Shown here piece after piece: positions 24,671 through 34,965 of a stretch of 34,965 nt of DNA (within the stretch, counting starts at the first letter, position 1; every line of letters begins with the position of its first letter). The translations under genes and the position numbers were made by a program. The notes below the pieces were generated by a model. It worked only from the letters and a program-made list of their open reading frames with translations. It ran no database searches and was not told the origin of the DNA. Location of the stretch: NCBI GenBank assembly GCA_014384025.1, contig JACNGQ010000216.1, positions 1 through 34,965 on the forward strand, in the 5' to 3' direction. This DNA comes from Planctomycetota bacterium (lineage in GTDB: Bacteria; Planctomycetota; Phycisphaerae; Sedimentisphaerales; Anaerobacaceae).

Positions 24671-25759
24671 ATGGCAGATTGGAAAAAACCACCAAGATTA
24701 TTCATTCCAGGACCTGTAAAGGTCAACGAAGACGTCCTGCAGCAGCTCGCACGGCCGACGCTCGGACATCGTGGCAAAGAGTATGCTCAACTGCACGGTG
24801 AAACAGTCGATATGCTCAAAAAAGTCCTCTTCACCGACCAGAATATTTTTCTCTTCACGTCCTCGGCCTCAGGTATCTGGGAAGCCGCTGTTCGCAACTG
24901 TGTTGGTCCTGACGAAACCGTTCTGGCCACCTGCTGCGGGGCCTTCAGCGATAAATGGGCCGATGTGGCCAAGAGCTGTGGTAAAAACGTAGATGAGCTT
25001 AAAGTCGAATGGGGTACGCCTACTTTGCCAGAGATGATTGATGAGAAACTCGCTACGGGCAAGTACGCCGCTGTTACCCTCGTTTATAACGAAACGAGTA
25101 CCGGGCTGACAAATCCGGTCTATGAAATCAGCAAAATGATGAAGGAAAAATATCCGGATGTCCTTGTCTTCGTCGATGCTGTCAGTGCGATGGTTGGCCT
25201 GCCTTTGCATTTCGACGAGCTTGGCTGGGACATAGTATTAGCCTCGGTACAGAAAGCATTCGCAATTCCGCCGGGCCTGGCTGTTGCCGCGGTAAGCAAT
25301 AGAGCTTTGGAAAAAAGCAGTAATGTTCCCAACAGAGGTTACTACTTCGACTTCCAGGCTTTCGCAAAAATGGCCGCGAAAAACCAAACGCCCACCACAC
25401 CAAATGTCCCTCATATTATGGCCTTGAACTACCAGTGCGAAAAGCTGCTTAAAGAGGGTATGGACAATGTCTGGGAAAGACATCAACAAATGGCTGATTT
25501 TGTAAGGGCCTGGGCTAAGGAAAAATATGACCTCTTCTGCGATGAAAAGTACGCCTCAGATACACTTACAACGGTCAAGAATACCAGAGGTATCAACGTC
25601 TCCGAAACCATCAATAAAATACAGCAAAAGCACAATACGATTTTCGGGAACGGCTACGGCAAGCTCAAAGAACAAACTTTCCGAATCGCTCACATGGGCG
25701 ATATCACCCTCGACGATCTGAAGGAGCTTCTCGGCTGGATTGATGAGGAAACCTCTTAA
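24671..25759 (+). CDS. Class V PLP-dependent aminotransferase (serine/alanine-glyoxylate or phosphoserine type)
   Basis: A 362-aa fold-type I PLP enzyme. The opening RLFIPGPVKVNEDVLQ and GHRGKEY are typical of the serine-pyruvate / alanine-glyoxylate aminotransferase group. SSASGIWEA binds the cofactor phosphate, VDAVSAMVGLP holds the cofactor Asp, and Lys195 in ASVQKAFAIPPG should form the Schiff base. The start at ATG 24671 (MADWKKPP) is preferred over 24632, since AGAAGAGAG precedes it and the family begins here. Beside a DUF1015 gene a role in serine synthesis, as phosphoserine aminotransferase, is plausible; glyoxylate transamination is the alternative. A clear terminator follows at 25787-25820, ending the unit. 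No serA is present in the window. Confidence 0.9.
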   Translation: MADWKKPPRLFIPGPVKVNEDVLQQLARPTLGHRGKEYAQLHGETVDMLKKVLFTDQNIFLFTSSASGIWEAAVRNCVGPDETVLATCCGAFSDKWADVAKSCGKNVDELKVEWGTPTLPEMIDEKLATGKYAAVTLVYNETSTGLTNPVYEISKMMKEKYPDVLVFVDAVSAMVGLPLHFDELGWDIVLASVQKAFAIPPGLAVAAVSNRALEKSSNVPNRGYYFDFQAFAKMAAKNQTPTTPNVPHIMALNYQCEKLLKEGMDNVWERHQQMADFVRAWAKEKYDLFCDEKYASDTLTTVKNTRGINVSETINKIQQKHNTIFGNGYGKLKEQTFRIAHMGDITLDDLKELLGWIDEETS

Positions 25760-25786
25760 ATTCGCTATCAAACTCTAAGAGCGTTC

Positions 25787-25820
25787 AGCTCCCGGGTTCT
25801 ACAATCCGGGGGCTTTTTTT
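25787..25820 (+). terminator. Rho-independent terminator after the aminotransferase gene
   Basis: Arms AGCTCCCGG (25787-25795) and CCGGGGGCT (25806-25814) form a 9-bp stem with one G-T pair around a 10-base loop, directly followed by a run of seven T. It stands 28 bases after the stop codon. Confidence 0.9.
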
Positions 25821-25843
25821 ATATTCGCCACAGGAAGCTGCAA

Positions 25844-26308
25844 TCACGACGTCATATGATAGCTGAATTCAAGCACTTTAGGCTCTGCAAGCTTTCGGTA
25901 ATCAACCATATCCATCCGTATCGCTTTGTCATGCGTGCCGGCCTGGAACTTTATATGGTCGTCCTTTTCCAGTGCCTTGTCCATAATAGTAGGCAAGTCA
26001 TACAGATTGCCGAATGGCGGCTCGGCTCCCAGCTCACAATCGTCAAATATCGCGCCGATTTCCTCTTCCCTGGCCAGATCAACTGATTTAGCACCAATTT
26101 GACTTTTCAAGACACCTAAATCAATCTTGCAACACGCTGAGAGCACACACATGATGTATTTACCGTCGGCTTTGACAATAACCGGTTTTGCTACGTATTT
26201 GCCCGGCTCGTGCTCGGCAGCGGCCATCTGCTGCGCCGTAAAAGCAGGTGAGTGTTCGGTAATATCGTAATTAATCGCCGACTTGTCCAAAAGTTCTATC
26301 ACTCGCAT
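25844..26308 (-). CDS. YbaK/EbsC-type aminoacyl-tRNA deacylase
   Basis: A 154-aa single-domain member of the YbaK / ProX trans-editing family, which hydrolyses mischarged aminoacyl-tRNAs in the cytoplasm. Family features visible: N-terminal RVIELLDKSAINYDITEHSPAFTA, the substrate-pocket strand GKYVAKPVIVKADGKYIMCVL, and LGAEPPFGNLYDLPTIMD, matching the conserved G-x-PPFG loop. Length fits a stand-alone protein rather than the ProRS insertion domain. Which mischarged tRNA it edits cannot be told. The start at ATG 26308 is firmly set by AGGAGG (26321-26316). It is convergent with the aminotransferase terminator. Confidence 0.88.
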   Translation of the reverse strand: MRVIELLDKSAINYDITEHSPAFTAQQMAAAEHEPGKYVAKPVIVKADGKYIMCVLSACCKIDLGVLKSQIGAKSVDLAREEEIGAIFDDCELGAEPPFGNLYDLPTIMDKALEKDDHIKFQAGTHDKAIRMDMVDYRKLAEPKVLEFSYHMTS

Positions 26309-26469
26309 ATTAAACCTCCTGAAAACTAATACCGGCTGATATGTATAATAAATAATATTTATCTAACCACCTTTTTAGCACTAATCAAGAAAAAACAGCA
26401 AATTTTTAATTGGAGGATGGATAAGAAAATGCAGAACCAGAATGCAAATTAAGGGGATTTTTCAAGAGG

Positions 26470-26500
26470 GCACCACGGCGTGATTTACGCCGTGGCGCCA
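26470..26500 (-). terminator. Strong hairpin downstream of the DUF11 lipoprotein gene
   Basis: Arms CCACGGCG (26473-26480) and CGCCGTGG (26488-26495) pair perfectly around a 7-base loop, and the stem extends by GGC/GCC with one mismatch. On the minus strand, the direction of the gene ending at 26517, no T-run follows, so termination is possible but not textbook. A T-run exists on the plus-strand side. Confidence 0.5.
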
Positions 26501-26516
26501 TATTTTTAAATCGTAA

Positions 26517-28166
26517 CTACTCGTAAATATTCGTAGATTCCGTTTCTTCAACCGGACGCGTAAGCTGGTCAACATTCATAACGGCTTTGAAGCGTACATC
26601 TCCGGGCTTTACGGCTGCGACGACCACACGCCAGGCGGCTCTGGCCTTCGGCTCAAGACTGCTTAAGGGGTAGAACTTCACCATTTGTCCCTCTAAAGAA
26701 CCGGCAGTTGCGCCCGCTGAGGAAACATATTGAACATTACCTTCCAAAAGACAATTGATGCGGATATTTGTGGCGGCAGCAGAACCCTGGTTCGTAACAC
26801 TGATTACGTATGTCGTTTGTGAGCCGACTTTTACCGGGTCTTCGACGTCAACGACTTCCAGCGACACTGCGGAAATCCCTGTTACCTCAGTCGGCACAGA
26901 AGCAGTTACAGCCTCCGAACAGTATGCAGTTACGGTTGCGCTATTCGTTTGCATACCAGGCTCTGTCGGGACATAGGAAACACGTACTTTTTTGATGCTA
27001 TTCGGCGCTAGAGTACCGAACTCCCAGATCAATTTTGAGCCGGAAAGCTTTGCGCCCTCATCTGCTTCTATAGAGGTAGCCCCATTCGGGACGGTATCTT
27101 CGACAATAGTATTTTTAGCCGGTATATCCGACTTATTGGCAACTGTTATTTCGTAAGTTACCTTTCGACCGAGATAATGTTTTCTTGGGACGTTGTTTTC
27201 AATTGTCAGTACAGGCAGACTTACAATCGTAGTAGTTTCTGCTGATTCTGCTCTCAGGCCTGTAGCCGAGGTGGCCACTGCTTTGCTGGTGTACCTGCCA
27301 ACCTTTGCCGCACGCAGTTCAGCCGAGAATTGCCGCGACTGACCTTCGGCCAATGTACCTACATCCAAAACTAATTTACTCTTGCCGTCGGTTGTTCGCA
27401 GCCCGATGGAAAGTTCGTCAATGATTCTGACATTTTGCGCGGATCCTGTACCTGAATTGGTCACCACGAATACAACCGGAATCGCCTCACAGAGTAATGC
27501 CTCATCCGGCGCTACCCTCGCCAGCTCTAACCTGGGTTGAACGATTCTTATAGGAGCACAAGCCGGGATGATAGGTGTAATAACAGTTGTGCAATGCTCA
27601 AGGGAATCGGCGCTCGAAGCCACACCGGAAACTGTAATTCGCTTGCTGGCTTTAGGCCCAAGTGATTTTATCTCCCACACAAGTTTATCCACATCTTTTC
27701 TCGCTGCCGGATTTGACCTTGTGAATTCGAAACCACGTGAAAGCTCTTCGTTTACCACAATATCGGTCAGTACCGCTTCCGTCAGGTTTGTAACTGCGAT
27801 GAAATAATCAAACGACCTGTTTAGTTCGACTTCTCTCGGCACGGTCTTGTCCAATCGAACAATCCCGCATTCCGGCCATGGATAGGTCATCGAGATCACG
27901 GCCATGTCGGACTGACTGAGAACTACCAGTTGCCTACCCTCGCTGACAACAGGTCCATCTATCCGAACAGGCAAACCACCCAGAGGAGCAGGCACTGCAT
28001 TGATTGGAGCTATAGCTATGGGTTCGTGGCTGCTATCCCAAAAGAACTTTTCAGGCTGCTTTAATTCCGGCTCGCCCTCCTTCGGCTTAAAGAAACTCTT
28101 CATGCTCTCGCAGCCCAGGGAGCTAAATACCAGCAAAATAAGCGAGATAGTCAGGATTTTTTTCAT
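26517..28166 (-). CDS. DUF11-repeat surface/periplasmic lipoprotein
   Basis: A 549-aa lipoprotein. The signal segment MKKILTISLILLVFSSLGC carries a proper lipobox (SLGC, Cys19). After a Pro-rich spacer come four Ig-like repeats of the DUF11/CARDB kind at about 100-200, 210-310, 320-420 and 430-545. Each opens with a 'Y-x-I-x-V-x-N' strand (YFIAVTNLTEA, VVFVVTNSGTG, YEITVANKSDI, YVISVTNQGSA) and then has the 'xxxVVEDTVPxG' type turn. Similar repeats occur in chlamydial OmcB and in many Planctomycetota envelope proteins; a structural or adhesive envelope role is inferred. Cys are few, so it is not OmcB itself. The ATG at 28166 is preceded by AAGGG. It appears to be transcribed alone. Confidence 0.85.
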   Translation of the reverse strand: MKKILTISLILLVFSSLGCESMKSFFKPKEGEPELKQPEKFFWDSSHEPIAIAPINAVPAPLGGLPVRIDGPVVSEGRQLVVLSQSDMAVISMTYPWPECGIVRLDKTVPREVELNRSFDYFIAVTNLTEAVLTDIVVNEELSRGFEFTRSNPAARKDVDKLVWEIKSLGPKASKRITVSGVASSADSLEHCTTVITPIIPACAPIRIVQPRLELARVAPDEALLCEAIPVVFVVTNSGTGSAQNVRIIDELSIGLRTTDGKSKLVLDVGTLAEGQSRQFSAELRAAKVGRYTSKAVATSATGLRAESAETTTIVSLPVLTIENNVPRKHYLGRKVTYEITVANKSDIPAKNTIVEDTVPNGATSIEADEGAKLSGSKLIWEFGTLAPNSIKKVRVSYVPTEPGMQTNSATVTAYCSEAVTASVPTEVTGISAVSLEVVDVEDPVKVGSQTTYVISVTNQGSAAATNIRINCLLEGNVQYVSSAGATAGSLEGQMVKFYPLSSLEPKARAAWRVVVAAVKPGDVRFKAVMNVDQLTRPVEETESTNIYE

Positions 28167-28526
28167 CGTATATACCCTTTCACACCTTCAGGTAAAAAAA
28201 AACGGGCAGAAAATCATTAAGCAGGATTTCCTTTCCTCGTTTTAATACCGCACAATTTCCGTTAATATATCGGTACAAGCCTTCGCTAAGTTAACCCAAA
28301 AAACGAATATGGCTCATTGCAAAGGTGATAAAATTTATCAATAAGAACCGATAAAAACCGAAGTCTGCACATCCTTATGAACACTTCAGGCGCACATTAT
28401 GTCAATTCTATACCGTTACAGGACCTATAAAAAGCAGACTAAAAGGAATTGTACACCCTTCTCCTTTCAGCGCTCGCCAGGCCGCTAAATATAAAATAAT
28501 TATACACCTTTTGAGACTGTGAATCA

Positions 28527-28565
28527 AGTAAAAAATGCCCGTTTCGAGGACTTCGGAGGGCATTT
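28527..28565 (-). terminator. Intrinsic terminator-like hairpin with no obvious gene before it
   Basis: Arms AAATGCCC (28533-28540) and GGGCATTT (28558-28565). On the minus strand the second arm runs into TTTTTT. No minus-strand gene ends here: upstream on that strand are the plus-strand toxin-antitoxin genes. It may end an antisense or small RNA, or be a relic. Confidence 0.45.
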
Positions 28566-28632
28566 AAAATATCTTCACACCCCGATAGACCGGTAAAAAA
28601 CTACAAATTATGAAAAATATATTAATAACATC

Positions 28633-28670
28633 TTGACATTAAGACGTTATAATGTTATGATGTTACTAAT
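28633..28670 (+). promoter_or_regulatory. Toxin-antitoxin promoter with three tandem octamers (candidate operator)
   Basis: TTGACA (28633-28638), 17-bp spacer, then TATGAT (28656-28661). Overlapping the -10 are three direct repeats at exact 8-bp spacing: GTTATAAT (28646-28653), GTTATGAT (28654-28661), GTTACTAA (28662-28669). Ribbon-helix-helix antitoxins often bind such tandem short sites to repress their own operon. GAGGTG (28671-28676) is the ribosome site. Confidence 0.6.
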
Positions 28671-28681
28671 GAGGTGATAAT

Positions 28682-28915
28682 ATGAAAGCTAATACGAAAA
28701 GAACTACCGTTTATCTGGATTCTGATTTGCATCGCGCATTACGCATAAAAGCGGCCCAAACGGAACACTCCATGTCGGAGCTGGTTCAGGAGGCGATTAA
28801 ATTTTCTTTAGCGGAGGATTCCATTGACCTGACGGCTTTCGAGCAGCGCAGGAAAGAGCCCAGCCTGCCGTTTGAGGATGTTTTGAAGAAGCTCAGAAAA
28901 AATGGCAAAATATAG
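28682..28915 (+). CDS. CopG/RHH-type antitoxin
   Basis: A 77-aa ribbon-helix-helix protein. The N-terminal KRTTVYLDSDLHRALRIKAAQTEHSMSELVQEAI gives the DNA-binding strand (TTVYLD) and two helices. The charged C-terminal tail (about 45-77) would wrap the toxin. The ATG at 28682 follows GAGGTG. The gene overlaps the toxin gene by 14 bases, which keeps the two products in ratio. Likely autoregulated through the tandem octamers at 28646-28669. Confidence 0.9.
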   Translation: MKANTKRTTVYLDSDLHRALRIKAAQTEHSMSELVQEAIKFSLAEDSIDLTAFEQRRKEPSLPFEDVLKKLRKNGKI

Positions 28916-29162
28916 AATAACTATCAAAAAATCCGCTGCAAAAGAGCTGGAAGCTCTCCCCAAGAAAGACCTGCAAAGAATCATCAAACGCATTCATGCA
29001 CTTGCCGAAAATCCCAGACCACAAGGCTCAAAGAAACTCTTGGGACAGGAGCAATATCGCATTCGACAGGGGGATTACAGAATAGTTTATTCTATTGAAG
29101 ATAAAGATTCGCTGATTGATATATTCAAAATCGGACACAGACGAGAAATTTACCACCCCTGA
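28902..29162 (+). CDS. RelE/ParE-family toxin
   Basis: An 86-aa small basic protein of the RelE/ParE superfamily. Family marks: KYRITIKKSAAKELEALPKKDLQRIIKRI at the start, then LAENPRPQGSKKLLGQEQYRIRQGDYRIVYSI, and the C-terminal strand IDIFKIGHRREIYHP. The late Arg/His residues (RREIYH) agree with RelE-type mRNA-cleaving toxins, but a ParE-type gyrase poison cannot be excluded. It lies downstream of and overlaps the antitoxin gene by 14 bases. Both genes look intact. Confidence 0.92.
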   Translation: MAKYRITIKKSAAKELEALPKKDLQRIIKRIHALAENPRPQGSKKLLGQEQYRIRQGDYRIVYSIEDKDSLIDIFKIGHRREIYHP

Positions 29163-29222
29163 CAAATCACCGCATCAAAGCCGAGCAGCAAGAATGCGGC
29201 AATTTGGGGGAAAAAAGTAATA

Positions 29223-29819
29223 TTACTTTTCTTCTTTCTTATTAGACCTCTGTGTCAAGGTTGATCCTACAAAACTCTTTACTGCCTTTAGCAACCCATC
29301 GATTTTTTCAGCGGCTATAACTTGAGCGCTAAAAGCGAATGCTCCTAAGAACATAAGAATTGGAAACAAGACGACAACAGCAACAAGTTGAATCCAAGTT
29401 GGCAGGTTATCTATTTCGTCGATATACACAAAAAGGAGTACGCAGAATGTTGCGCCGATTAGAATGATAATCCATTCGGCAATTGCTTTGCTTCTCTTGT
29501 GACGTATGTGTGCATGAATCAATTTGTGTATAAACAATTGTTTAACCATGCTTTCTTTTTCGTCGTCAGAGGCTATTCCATATTGGTTACCTGTAACAAG
29601 TTTAAGATTCTTATGTTGAGGATATATCTCTTCGACTTTTTTTCGGTAGATTGCAGCCCACAAACTCGCAATCTCATTCAATTCTATAGGTGTAGAGCCT
29701 GCTAAGGCCAAATCGTGCATGAGTGACAGATATTCACTGAGCCAATCGCCTCCTTTGAGAACACGCTCCTGGGCTTGATGAATATAAAGTTCAAGATGAC
29801 TTTTATTTGCCTCGGCCAT
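29223..29819 (-). CDS. Hypothetical membrane protein with two C-terminal helices
   Basis: I do not recognise this 198-aa protein. Residues about 1-105 are soluble and helical (HQAQERVLKGGDWLSEYLSLMHDLAL, EIASLWAAIYRKKVEEIYPQHKNL). Two strong membrane helices follow at about 114-132 (AEWIIILIGATFCVLLFVY) and 143-168 (VAVVVLFPILMFLGAFAFSA). The tail is amphipathic and Lys-rich. Both ends would face the cytoplasm. The ATG at 29819 has no strong ribosome site. The gene sits between a toxin-antitoxin module and another orphan membrane protein, a setting typical of accessory DNA, and composition is AT-rich. Confidence 0.7.
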   Translation of the reverse strand: MAEANKSHLELYIHQAQERVLKGGDWLSEYLSLMHDLALAGSTPIELNEIASLWAAIYRKKVEEIYPQHKNLKLVTGNQYGIASDDEKESMVKQLFIHKLIHAHIRHKRSKAIAEWIIILIGATFCVLLFVYIDEIDNLPTWIQLVAVVVLFPILMFLGAFAFSAQVIAAEKIDGLLKAVKSFVGSTLTQRSNKKEEK

Positions 29820-29986
29820 TATGAATTACAAATTAGAAATTGCCCACCAGAGATTTTCAGAATACGAATTTACCGAATTCGAAATTTATACAGAAATCGT
29901 TGAACGTTTTATGACAAGATTGTGTAATTACTGCTCTTGATTTTAGTAATTCGGGAGTTGAAAAGCAAGGAAAAACGGGTAAATCT

Positions 29987-30015
29987 TTGCTATTTAGACA
30001 CATACATCTTATGAT
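29987..30015 (+). promoter_or_regulatory. Sigma70-type promoter for the orphan membrane-protein gene
   Basis: TTGCTA (29987-29992), 17-bp spacer, then TATGAT (30010-30015), about 70 bases before the ATG at 30084. Confidence 0.5.
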
Positions 30016-30083
30016 ATAAGCCAAAATTGAGGCTCGAAATTACTAACTAAGCTGCTTATTTGTTCAAACAAGGATGTTTGAAA

Positions 30084-30758
30084 ATGGATAATCCAGAATA
30101 TGAAAAATTCCTATTAGACATAGCTGATGATGTGGCGAAACTTGTCGCAATTTCGGAAAACCGAACATGCTTTGAGCATCATAGCTGTGACCTTGGTAAG
30201 AAACAGGCGGCCTACTCAGAGGCAAGGAAACGAGGAGCTAATCAAATGCCCCCCGAACCTTTAGCAGGATTTCTATCTGTCTTAACCCACGACAAAGACA
30301 TCCCTGATGTAGTGCCAAGGCCAAAAATTGATGAAGCACTTGCATATTATTACTTTTCGCTTGCTACCATTCACGACAAAATGCGTGATGAGGGATACAT
30401 CCCAATTCATAATAACAGTGAGGCTAAACAGTTGGCTAAAAGCGTATGGGCTACTATAGAAAAGCTTTGTGTCGATAGACAATTTATCATCAAAATAGCC
30501 CTTGATTACGTGGAAGCTGACCTTGCCAGAAAAAAGCCAGCAGAAACAGAGCCGGATACTGCTCGGGCCAAATGCTGGAGGATAATAAAGAAGATACCCG
30601 GCTGGCTATTCAAGAAAACATGGCATCTTGTTGTTATTATTATTGGTGGTCTTATTGTTGCAATACTGATTGATATTTTTGGTGATTTCGGCTGGCTCGA
30701 AAGAATTAAGGATTTCATTTACGAGATACTTCATATTTGTCGAGACAATATCCAGTGA
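30084..30758 (+). CDS. Hypothetical protein with one C-terminal membrane helix
   Basis: No family recognised for this 224-aa protein. The start is ATG 30084 with AAGGATG (30070-30076) before it; an in-frame TTG at 30060 lacks a site. Residues 1-165 are soluble and mostly helical, with Cys/His in NRTCFEHHSCDL (about 30-41) that might bind metal. A basic stretch (KCWRIIKKIPGWLFKKTW) leads into one membrane helix at about 187-204 (LVVIIIGGLIVAILIDIF). The short end (WLERIKDFIYEILHICRDNIQ) is probably amphipathic. It is divergent from the gene at 29223 and convergent with the URO-D gene. Possibly a small accessory or defence-related gene, but nothing proves this. Confidence 0.7.
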   Translation: MDNPEYEKFLLDIADDVAKLVAISENRTCFEHHSCDLGKKQAAYSEARKRGANQMPPEPLAGFLSVLTHDKDIPDVVPRPKIDEALAYYYFSLATIHDKMRDEGYIPIHNNSEAKQLAKSVWATIEKLCVDRQFIIKIALDYVEADLARKKPAETEPDTARAKCWRIIKKIPGWLFKKTWHLVVIIIGGLIVAILIDIFGDFGWLERIKDFIYEILHICRDNIQ

Positions 30759-30796
30759 GAGGTTGCTCCGCATACAATATGAGGTACGAACTAAAA

Positions 30797-31822
30797 TTAT
30801 CTTGGTTTGTAACCGCTCTGGGTGTGGAGGGCATCTATAAAGGCCAGCATATTTTCCAGGGGTACATCGCCCTCGACGGCGTGGGCGGGTGCGAAAATAT
30901 AGCCTCCGTTTTTGCCGGCTTTTAACAGTTTGTCCGCTGCATTCTTAACATCTTCGACTGAGCCGTATGGCAGGATTTGCTGCGTCGAGAGGCCCCCGTG
31001 AAATGCAAGCCGTCCCTTGTACCTTTCCATAAGGCCAAAGACGTCCATAACCTCCGGCTGAAACGGATTGAAACAATTAAGCCCTATTTCAATCAAATCG
31101 TCAAAAAGCTCATCCACCTTGCCGCACGAATGGATAATCACGTACTTGCCCGCATCCCGAGCAACCGAATACATCCGTTTCAACTGCGGCTGGATAAATT
31201 CCCGCCAGAGGTTAGGCCCCATCTGAAGGCCTCTCTGCTGGCCCCAGTCATCACCTAAATAAATCGCGTCTATATCATATTTTAAGGCTTCTGTTATCTG
31301 GGCGATGTTATAATCAGCTATTTGTTCCAACAGCTCATGGACGAAGTCCGGGACTGTGAGAAAATCCATCATCAGGTTCTCCATACCCCGCAGAGTCCAG
31401 GCCCGCTCGTACAGCGAGAATCCAATTTTAAATACCCGGAAGCAATCCTCGTACAAAGAGAGCTTCTCGGGAATATCCTCAAAAATACGCCTGTCAAGCG
31501 GGTCAGGAAATTCGTATCCGTCAAGTGTGGGCTCCGGCAAAAGACACCCTTCAACAATACCGATATCTTTATCGACGCTGCGGTCCCACGCAACTCCGAA
31601 AACATCACGAAAGCGCTCATTGCCAATATCAGTAAAAAAACCTGTATCGCTGCCTAATTTGACAAAATGATTGTCCAAGTCCCGCTCCAGATCATCCCGG
31701 CCAAAATGCCTTCGCAGCTTATCAGCAGCCTCGACGGTAAAGCCGCAGTGCCAGGGAACATATGGAACTCTGCACCCCTCAATCGCCAGCTTGACCACAT
31801 CTCTTTTGTTCATCCGCTGCAT
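30797..31822 (-). CDS. Uroporphyrinogen decarboxylase (URO-D) superfamily protein
   Basis: A 341-aa TIM-barrel protein of the URO-D / corrinoid-methyltransferase superfamily. Visible are VPYVPWHCGFT near the start, YLGDDWGQQRGLQMGPNLWREFIQPQLKRMY, IIHSCGKVDELFDDLIEIGLNCFNPFQPE and LAFHGGLSTQQILPYGS. The His-x-Cys in IHSCG is the pair that in MtaA/MtbA-type methyltransferases helps bind zinc. No other haem genes are nearby, so true haem synthesis is unlikely. Close relatives are abundant in Planctomycetota, without known substrates. The start is uncertain: ATG 31822 or 31813, with no strong ribosome site. It follows ribD by about 50 bases on the same strand and may be co-transcribed. Confidence 0.85.
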   Translation of the reverse strand: MQRMNKRDVVKLAIEGCRVPYVPWHCGFTVEAADKLRRHFGRDDLERDLDNHFVKLGSDTGFFTDIGNERFRDVFGVAWDRSVDKDIGIVEGCLLPEPTLDGYEFPDPLDRRIFEDIPEKLSLYEDCFRVFKIGFSLYERAWTLRGMENLMMDFLTVPDFVHELLEQIADYNIAQITEALKYDIDAIYLGDDWGQQRGLQMGPNLWREFIQPQLKRMYSVARDAGKYVIIHSCGKVDELFDDLIEIGLNCFNPFQPEVMDVFGLMERYKGRLAFHGGLSTQQILPYGSVEDVKNAADKLLKAGKNGGYIFAPAHAVEGDVPLENMLAFIDALHTQSGYKPR

Positions 31823-31875
31823 TTCCAAATTATGTAAACCATGAAACTATTGTTCAGAATGAGATTGAAATTTCA

Positions 31876-34965
<3,090 letters not shown>

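Larger units (their letters stand above)
28167..28681. other. Intergenic stretch between DUF11 lipoprotein and toxin-antitoxin genes
   Basis: 515 bases without a credible gene, AT-rich. It holds the divergent upstream regions of the DUF11 gene (minus) and the antitoxin gene (plus), a minus-strand terminator-like hairpin at 28527-28565, and the promoter-operator of the toxin-antitoxin genes at 28633-28670. Nothing else is recognised. Confidence 0.7.

Noticed and set aside
30797-31822. HemE (true uroporphyrinogen decarboxylase)
   Set aside because: Sequence is closer to the methyltransferase-like branch (IHSCG motif) and no haem genes are nearby.

Overview
The window looks like chromosomal DNA of a Planctomycetota bacterium, most likely a Phycisphaerae-type lineage. 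This is an inference from the gene mix, not from a marker gene: DUF4139 proteins beside an ECF sigma factor, an NPCBM-GH27 lipoprotein, an H-X9-DG-like tail protein, a DUF11 lipoprotein, an unusual pseudopilin trio, a secreted isochorismatase-ThuA fusion and a URO-D-like protein. An NfnAB pair suggests anaerobic metabolism. Shine-Dalgarno sites are common, and GTG or TTG starts are frequent. I see no rRNA, tRNA, CRISPR array or transposase.

Layout, left to right. 1-2663: 5'-truncated SDR oxidoreductase and a GH27 alpha-galactosidase-like lipoprotein (carbohydrate use). 2754-4298: AT-rich secreted protein with a Planctomycete-type tail. 4299-4663: non-coding, with two palindromic repeats. 4664-6271: secreted isochorismatase-ThuA fusion. 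6460-12983: a six-gene block of ECF sigma factor, membrane anti-sigma fused to a DUF4139-like domain, and three secreted DUF4139-like proteins, two of them sharing a 377-bp identical tract. 13118-15234: trpS, a DUF2007 gene and scpA. 15235-15817: long leader with a promoter. 15818-18037: three pseudopilin-like genes. 18256-20649: nfnA and nfnB.

The second half starts with a minus-strand ECF sigma, anti-sigma and STN-domain cluster (20716-22963). Then come DUF1015 and a class V aminotransferase (23229-25759, ending in a clear terminator), a YbaK-like deacylase, a four-repeat DUF11 lipoprotein, a RHH/RelE toxin-antitoxin pair (28682-29162), two orphan membrane proteins, a URO-D-family protein, ribD and ligA. 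ligA runs off the right edge.

The most interesting system is the 6460-12983 block. A zinc-finger anti-sigma factor carries on its outer side the same domain that its own operon also exports as free proteins. This suggests an envelope-sensing circuit in which secreted paralogues interact or compete with the sensor domain. A second, differently built ECF circuit lies at 20716-22963. Six good sigma70-type promoters can be read (13028, 15456, 18190, 23140, 28633, 29987), and the one at 18190 moves the nfnA start downstream.
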